Below, one piece after another: positions 58,150 to 64,000 of a stretch of DNA of 64,000 nucleotides. The notes under the pieces were generated by a model. It had not been told where the DNA came from, did no database searches, and worked only from the letters and a program-made list of their open reading frames with translations. Position numbers and translations under genes: made by a program. The DNA comes from Cristatella mucedo (Eukaryota; Bryozoa; Phylactolaemata; Cristatellidae). Numbering within the stretch: the first letter of the stretch is position 1; each line of letters opens with the position of its first letter. The DNA is taken from NCBI GenBank assembly GCA_009760855.2, contig WPIO01000007.1, positions 10,852,001 to 10,916,000 of the forward strand, in the 5' to 3' direction.

Positions 58150-58350
58150 CTTTTCTACAAAGCTGGACGATCGTGCCATATCACGTCCCATCTTAAACAA
58201 CTCGACTGACTAATTATTGAAAAGCTTAACCAAAATCTCAGACACTTGCATTCAAGGCCCACAACGGCTTAGTGCCCTCCTACCTATCTGAGCTTTTAAT
58301 TGACTTTGTACCTGCTCGTGTGCTGCGATCATTTTATTCTCCTACCATGG
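58150..58350 (+). pseudogene. LINE RT C-terminal remnant carried by copy 2
   Basis: Blocks around CHITSHLKQL, then aaggcccacaacggcttagt (KAHNGL) and cctacctatctgagctttta (SYLSELLIDF) match the remnant in copy 1. It was therefore part of the element before the two copies separated. Confidence 0.65.
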
Positions 58351-59217
58351 CTGACTCACTATATAAACTGAAGATTGTAGGACCAGCGTTCCTTTTGCTC
58401 TTTAGGATATAGATTGTAGGTTTTCCTTCAACATTCTTTTCGTGAGAGAAGCAGCATCTAGTCAATCCTACTCGATGCACAGGCTCGAGGAATGCACCGG
58501 TTCACCACAAGCCGTGAACGAGCGACCGAGCGAAACTCAATGCCGGTCTAGCCATCTCTCCTGCCGCCTTCATCCAGCTCTCTAGCGGCCTGACCCTCTC
58601 TCCCAGCGGTCTCCACCCAACTGCTCAACAAACTAAGTCAGCCCCTCCATCTTTGCAGACCCACCCATTAACTCAAAGCAATCTAAGTGATTGTTTGCAC
58701 CGTCTGTTCTGGCCTTAATGCTAGTTCCATGATGGGAAAAACGATACTTCATTAGTGCAGCCATCTCTGCGGCTCCACGCCCACGACGGTCCGAGCGGGC
58801 CGGCGTACCTGCAGTCTGCAGGCCAAGCATTTGAAGACGGTGGCCATCCGCTCAGCATGAGCAACAGCCGCTAAGCAAACCATGACCACAGCCTCAGATG
58901 CATCCGAAAAAACTTTAATTGATCAAATTAGAAACCTCACTTAAACGCTTTCTAGATATCGGCACACGTTCTTTTCGGGATATCAGCCAAAATTTGTCGC
59001 GAATATGCTCAGTTTAGATAACTGCCACTGAACAATCAACAATAATTAAAAGCTAGTTCTAAATAAAAAAAATCACCGTTTCATCTTTGAGATGGGGTAT
59101 ATTCTGCCCTGGATGGGTATAGTTTGGAATTGCCTTTCTAAACCCTGGGTATAAATGGCCTAGGCCGTTTTAACCACAGGTATACTCTGAGTGGTATACT
59201 GTGGCTTTTTACACCGG

Positions 59218-60714
59218 GCATCCTCCAGCAAGATTGATGCTGCATGCGAGGCTGCCAGTAGATCTGTTGACGGGAGTGCTACCATTTGAACTCCCTGAGA
59301 ATTGTTCCAGAGTACGATTGAGACATGCAGGGGCGGCTTTTAGACTGCTACCATCAGATTAGAAAAGATTTCGCCACCTATGCATATGACACGATGCAGC
59401 AAGGTAAGTTGAAAGCCCGCGAGGCTGCACTGCACCCAGCTGCTAATATTTGGCTTTTAAACCTTCAGCGAAATAAGGGACTACAGAAAATGCTTCTGAG
59501 CTCTTGCTAAGGTCCGTATGTTTCCTAAAGTATGCTTTTACATGTGACATTTCGCACTTGTTCTACACCGCAGGTGAATTTTAAAATTGCGAATGCTAAT
59601 CATTTGTGGATCTCGGATCTTTTCGCGTATACCAGCAGTGGGGAATGCATCCATTTAGACTGCGGAGATGACCCTACTTCTGACCAGTCCCACGGCACTG
59701 CTACTCGTGTTATCCACCATCTGCTGGATATAAAAGACTGCAGGCTTAGACTGAGTCAATGACGACCGCATCAAGATGGATGAATGATTGCTTGATGGAA
59801 GATGAGATGTAGGGAATATATGGAATGCCCATCGGAGTAACAGTTGGGTGTTGCTGTCAATAGTTCTGCTTTTGGTCGCATTTCTGACAATCGTCGACAA
59901 GTGCTTTTATGTAGCATGGTCTATACATTTTGCTGCGTTTACAACTTTGCGTATGTGTGCATGCACGTGTGATGTAGTGCCTACTGTAACTAGCTTAAAA
60001 AATCTCTGAGCTGGAGAAAACCGATGAAAGCAATGTGTTTATAGGATTGCTCGTCGGGGATGATGAACGGCAAGTAGGAACAAATTTGTACCACAATTGC
60101 GTTGGCCAAGTTGATAAATGATGATAATCTGCACCAATATGGTGTTTCGGTGGCATGGCGCTCGCGTCCATCTTGTTCCAGGTGTCGTTTTTATAGTTTC
60201 CGCGCAGCGGCGTAAAATAAACTCAGAACGAATTTCATTAGATACACCTCACCTCAGACACTAGCGCTATGCTCGAGAAACCCTCGCTAATTCAGGTAGC
60301 GGCACAAGGCATTGCATTATACTGCCCTTACACCCACAACAACCCAACGGGTAAAGATGCATCCCTTGAAATTCCAAAATAGTGGTTTAGTAGCACTGAA
60401 CTCGCGAATGAGAAAGAATCGCCGAAATAAAACAGCTGGTATGGCCGGTGACTTCAAGCAGACTCTTTACGAGCTCATAGCAGCCAACACTCAGCGCAGT
60501 AAGATATTCAGGTCAGGAGTCATACCTTATTCCGGTTAGATGAATAAATGTCGCGCTGATCGTAAGGTTGATTATCAAGGCTATTTCAAATACGTCTCCA
60601 TTTCAAAGGTAGCGGCCAAGCACGAAGATCATATTCTCTGGGCAGTATTGATAGGATTACTCTAGTCTAGACAGGAGAAAAAATATCTTAGGTATACAGT
60701 GTTTTCTTCATTCT
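59218..60714. other. Unassigned; two exon-like pieces that do not join
   Basis: A frame at 59,325-59,403 ends at a strong donor-like AAG/GTAAGT. A frame at 59,574-59,762 follows an acceptor-like ttctacaccgcag and ends in TGA. It contains IANANHLWISDLFAYTSSGE. The phases (1 and 0) do not match, and I recognise neither protein. A 75-codon basic frame at 60,312-60,539 is also unrecognised. Confidence 0.3.
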
Positions 60715-60901
60715 CCTTTCAGGGTTCGAGCGGCAGCACTCCACTGAGACAATTACATCCAATGCAGCGACGATGACGGGAACGTCAATTCCCCAGCGCT
60801 GCTAGATGTATCAGGTGCCTTTGACACTATAGAACACGATATCTTACTTGAACGATTGAGAACAACGATCGGTTTGTCATGCTAGGCACTGGCGTGGTTC
60901 C

Positions 60902-60975
60902 CTTTGAAGCGAATGTAAAGCGCCTAGAAAGAGATTAAGTTCTCTGAGGGCGCTTTATCAAGTACATTATTATTA
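60902..60975 (+). mobile_element. LINE A hairpin copy inside LINE B
   Basis: ccctttgaagcgaatgtaaa, hairpin (gcgcctagaaagagattaag; gagggcgctttatc) and (ATT)n. It lies between the codons for ALAW(F) and (K)SHLFDRVQSV of the host. Confidence 0.88.
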
Positions 60976-61768
60976 TTAAAATCGCACTTATTCGATCGTG
61001 TTCAATCCGTGACGCATGGGGGTCAAGTCTCATCCACCAGACCAGTCAGCTGTTAAGTCCCTTAAGGGTCCGCCCTCGGTCCTTTGCTGTTCTCCAATTA
61101 AAATCAATCTCTGGTAGAATTGTTTTGGGTTCATGGAATAGGCTATCTCTTTTATGCTGACGATACTCAGCTGTGTTTGTCATTCAAACCGTCCGAATTT
61201 GCTGCAGCGACTGATACAACTGAATTCTTGGCTTGCCGATATTCGATCCTGGATTTCGGCCAATTTCCCTAAACTATGCAACGATAAAACGGAACTAATG
61301 CTCACAAGAACACTCCAAGCGTGTATCTGGACGAGAAGGCTTTGCTCTCCTAACAGATGTTGCTTTTGTGAGACCATCACCTTGTGCTCGAAATTTAGTT
61401 GTCGTCTTCAAAAGTTGCCTATATTTTGAAAGGTACATTAATGAAGGCTGCTTCCATAGCTTGCCATCACGTTCGATCACTATCTAAGATTGGGAGCTGT
61501 CTTACACAGCGGCTTTCAAAAAATTCAACTAGCTCATTAGTTCTATTTCAACTAATTTATCCTAATTCCCTATTGGCTGTGCTACCAGAAAAGCCACTAG
61601 GCCACTGCAGCTGGCAATTAGAATGGCTGCAAGGCTAGTTTAAAAATCCCAGAGGGTTGACAATGTGCCTCCTTTGCTGAAGAAGCTAGGATGACTGCCG
61701 GTTGATCAAAAGATACAGAGCAAAATTCTTAGGCTGGCCCACCAGGCTCGTCATGGCTGGGCTCCTTC

Positions 61769-61945
61769 ATAAGGTTGGTCTTTGTATTCGTTCTTCTTGT
61801 GCATGTGTCTGCTTACGCTGTGCCTGCTGCCTGTGGATGTTACCAGCAATCATTTAGTAATGCTTTCTGTACATTAGTATAGCATCTGCAAAGTGCCTAG
61901 AAAGAGATTCAGTTCTCTGAGGGTGCTATAGAAATGTATTATTTC
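61769..61945 (+). mobile_element. LINE A-related 3' end, subfamily with tagcatctgc stem
   Basis: 3' UTR-like start (ttcttcttgtgcatgtgtct; tgctgcctgtggatg), then a hairpin in which both arms differ from LINE A: agcatctgcaaagtgcctag, and gagggtgctatagaaatg. It ends in TATTATTT. A similar end occurs at 21,170-21,245. It forms the left edge of the block inserted into the LINE B host. Confidence 0.75.
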
Positions 61946-61952
61946 CATAATA

Positions 61953-63215
61953 ATGTCTGATCGTATTCAATCCGTGTCGTGTGGGGATCAGGTCTCACAC
62001 ACGAGACGGGTCACCTGTGGAATCCCTCAAGGGTCAGTACTCGGTCCCTTGCTGTTCTCCATTTATACTCAACCTCTGGGAAAAGTGATTAAGGCCCATG
62101 GAATAGGATATCTCTTTTATGCTGATGATACGCAGCTGTATTTATCATTCAAACCGTCGAAATCTGCTTCGGCAACTGATAAACTGAATGCTTGCCTTGC
62201 CAGCATTCGATCCTGGATTTCGGAAAACTTCCTGAAAATAAATGACGATAAAACCGAACTGCTGCTCATAGGACACCCTAAGCGTGTGGCTGGATTTAAA
62301 GGCTTTGCTCTTCGAATAGATGATGCTGTTGTGCGACCATCACCACGTGTTCGAAATTTTGGTGTTGTTTTCGAGAGCTGCCTAAATTTTGAAAGCTTCA
62401 TTCAGAAGACTGTAGATAGTCATCACGTCCGATCCCTATGCAAGATTAGGAGCTGTCTTCCACAGTGGCTTGAAAAAGATTTAACTAGCACATTCGTTCT
62501 GTCTCATCTTGATTTTTGTCATTTCCATTTGGTTGGGCTACCAAAGAAAGCCACTAGGCCATTACAGATGACTATGAGTATAGCTGCAAGGCTAGTCTTC
62601 AAGTCCCAGAAGTTTTACCTCGTGTCTCCTTTGCTAAAAGAGCTAGGATGGATGCCGGTTGAGCAACGGATTCAGAGCAAAGTTCTTATGCTGACCCACA
62701 AGGCCCGCCACGGCTTGGCTCCTTCGTTTGTTTTTCAAGCATGGTTTTACTTTCCATTCAATTGCATTTCACTTTGCAGCAAATGTAAAGCGCCTAGAGA
62801 GAGATTAAGTTATCTGAGGGCGCTTTATCAAGTGAATTATTATTACCTAGCTGAACTGCTGCACCACTTTCAGCCTGTTTGCGCCCTCAGTTCCTGTGTG
62901 GACAATAAATTAGCTGTTCCATTCCTCCGCTTAACGACGTTGACGACAGAAGCTTTAGCTCTGCAGGTCCTAGACTGTAACTCGCTTCCACAATTCTTAT
63001 GCAATGACAACTACTCTCCTGCTGCTGACTATGGCTCATTCTTTTCAGCAGTCCTGAGCTGCTACTTGCATGCTACTCACTACCTCAACTGCTCTCCCGA
63101 CTCTGCTATGCTTCCCACTTTCTCTTTGTTTCGTGAGACGAAGTCTGCTGGCTACCGAATGGGCATCGAAAGCCGTTTAGGCTGTGAGTGGGCTATACAA
63201 AACTCTCCTGCGTAG
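61953..63215 (+). pseudogene. LINE B reverse transcriptase, longest open frame (420 codons)
   Basis: A continuous frame covering the RT palm and thumb of a CR1/L2-type LINE, which would copy element RNA at a nicked target. Residues 25-32 are PQGSVLGP and 56-59 are the catalytic YADD. SFKPSKSASATDKLNACLAS, NFLKINDDKTELLLI and HVRSLCKIRSCLPQWL follow, and then LGWMPVEQRIQSKVLMLTHK. Residues 259-297 are foreign: a 117-bp LINE A end (62,727-62,843) inserted between HGLAPS and YLAELLHHF, with length divisible by three. The frame lacks the RT N-terminal fingers and the endonuclease; the copy begins at SDRIQSV immediately after the preceding hairpin element. It is therefore non-autonomous despite the intact YADD. 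The start Met is simply the first in the frame. Confidence 0.9.
62727..62843 (+). mobile_element. LINE A 3' end inserted in frame in LINE B RT
   Basis: 117 bp: tttgtttttcaagcatggtt, cattcaattgcatttcactt, hairpin (aaagcgcctagagagagatt; gagggcgctttatcaagtg) and one or two ATT units. Flanks ...ccttcg and tacctag... rejoin perfectly when it is removed, as in the uninterrupted copy at 51,760-51,790. No target-site duplication is evident. Confidence 0.9.
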
Positions 63216-63290
63216 CACCCACATAGTCTTTATGACTTTGTGGAGTTACAGACGTGATACATTACAATAAAAGTTATTATTATTATTATT
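63216..63290 (+). mobile_element. LINE B 3' UTR end and mixed tail
   Basis: Terminus gactttgtggagttacagac, tail gatacattacaataaaag and then (TTA)n up to 63,290, where the host LINE B resumes with cgcaccctgttgaactgctg. The ATT-type run after a LINE B terminus is unusual. Confidence 0.8.
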
Positions 63291-63710
63291 CGCACCCTGT
63301 TGAACTGCTGAACCAGTTTCAGCCTCCTCATGCCCTCAGTTCAGTGTGGTCAATAAATTAGCTGTTCTATTCCTACGCTTAAAGACTGTTGGTGACGAAA
63401 GCTTTGACTCTGCATGTGTTAGGATGTGGAAATCACTTCCACAGTTCTTAGATAATACCAACTACTCTCCTTCTGTTGACTATGGAACATCCTTTCCAGC
63501 CGTCCTGAGCTGTTACTTCCATACTACTAGATACTTCAACTGCTCTCTTGAATCAGTTATGCTTCTCTTTTTCTCTTTGTTTCACGAGATTAAGTCTGCT
63601 GGCCATCGAATTCGCACCATACACCGCTTAGGCTTTGAGTATGCAAAACTCGCCAGTTTAGCACCCATGTAATCTTTGTGGCTTTTTGGAGTTACAAACG
63701 AGAGACATTT

Positions 63711-64000
63711 CTTCTTCATTTACCTTTGTAATGACGTCACAGCAATATAATTTTTACCAAATGATGAAGGGATTTCTGATGAGATTCCTTACAGTATTAG
63801 CTTTGTATCTTTGATGTATCGTCACTCGGATCGATCGATCTCTGATTTGAAAAACTGCATTATGGATTAGAACTGAAGAACTGAGACCAGAGTTGGACTT
63901 CCCTAAGTACCGGTGTGTACTAGGCTAAACCAAGCTGCAACTGCAGAACCGGTGGAGTACCTCAGCCCATGCTTAAGCCCCTACACAAGAGCGCATAAAG
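63711..64000. other. Unassigned sequence, no gene seen
   Basis: Right edge of the window. Contains a short gatcgatcgat palindromic word at 63,831. Nothing recognised. Confidence 0.4.

Larger units (their letters stand above)
56934..59217 (+). mobile_element. Undescribed inverted-repeat element, copy 2
   Basis: Begins ACCGTTGTGACAGGC (56,934-56,948) and ends GCTTTTTACACCGGG (59,204-59,218). The inverted relation extends inward: agagtatacc then gtggttaaaacgg on the left, and ccgttttaaccacaggtata (59,165-59,184) on the right. The interior parallels copy 1: cccggcaccgaccctggcac-like block at 57,124, caggctctgtgtacgctata at 57,269, gcggccgcctgtgtcgccct at 57,598, cagctcgtattcgttggctt at 57,692, and the RT remnant at 58,150-58,350. 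It ends with the cacgttcttttcgggatatc block at 58,965. Insertions absent from copy 1 are a SINE (57,421-57,572), a LINE hairpin (about 57,960-58,035) and a GC-rich block (58,455-58,900). Confidence 0.75.
60715..63710 (+). pseudogene. LINE B, host copy split by nested elements
   Basis: Left part: GSERQHSTETIT-like start at 60,722, then VPLTL*NTIS (SAAFDTIEHDILL region) at 60,810. After the LINE A insert (60,902-60,975) come SALGPLLFSN (PQGSVLGPLLFS) near 61,065 and GYLFYADDTQLCLSFKPSEF (61,140). Then follow the DIRSWISANFPKLCNDKTEL block (frame 61,154-61,429) and AxxIACHHVRSLSKIGSCLT (61,450). It continues to HGWAPS at 61,768. After 1.52 kb of inserted sequence it resumes at 63,291 with LLNQFQP-like codons, VNKLAVLFLRLKT (63,346) and the 3' UTR. 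The terminus tggagttacaaacgagagac is near 63,686. YADD is kept in this copy, but frameshifts and stops disable it. Confidence 0.85.

Noticed and set aside
61953..63215. Active, autonomous reverse transcriptase gene
   Set aside because: YADD is intact, but the RT N-terminus and endonuclease are missing and a foreign 39-codon insert interrupts the thumb.

Overview
The window looks like repeat-rich, gene-poor nuclear DNA from an animal, most likely an invertebrate; the species cannot be named from sequence alone. Evidence for this is the abundance of degenerate CR1/L2-type non-LTR retrotransposons (LINEs) with trinucleotide or pentanucleotide tails, tRNA-derived SINEs, a Tc1/mariner transposase relic, very long CA, GA, CT and TA microsatellites, and a single exon with a good splice acceptor. 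There are no bacterial operons, ribosome binding sites or rRNA genes.

The only convincing host coding sequence is the putative last exon of a CLC-type chloride channel/transporter at 13,480-13,695 (+), which encodes the second CBS domain. A GC- and CpG-rich island at 22,550-23,060, with CCAAT and YY1-like motifs, is the best promoter candidate.

Most of the rest is mobile DNA. LINE family A (L2/CR1-like) occurs in about 30 pieces. Its 3' end is a conserved hairpin (AAAGCGCC...GGCGCTTT) followed by (ATT)n. LINE family B is related but ends in a pentanucleotide-like tail (gatacattac). Its longest pieces lie at 18.5-20.25 kb, 51.6-53.1 kb and 60.7-63.7 kb. Further LINE pieces cover the endonuclease (2.9-3.1 kb), the endonuclease-RT linker (2.4-2.7 and 55.3-55.8 kb) and the RT (15.0-16.1 kb). 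SINEs have tRNA-like heads with A and B boxes. One SINE type ends in the same hairpin as LINE A, as expected for a SINE mobilised by its partner LINE.

The most unusual structure is an apparently undescribed element present twice in the same orientation (30,843-32,854 and 56,934-59,217). It is about 1.7-2.3 kb long, is bounded by imperfect inverted repeats built from roughly 31-bp sub-units, and carries a remnant of LINE reverse transcriptase. Each copy has later insertions.

The repeats are heavily nested: LINE A in LINE A with a 16-bp target-site duplication (24.98-26.43 kb), LINE A in LINE A (34.9-36.5 kb), LINE B in LINE A (37.2-37.9 kb), and a several-layer nest at 60.7-63.7 kb. That nest includes a 117-bp LINE A insertion that leaves the LINE B reading frame open. 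Long intervals between these features hold no gene I can support; they are listed as such.
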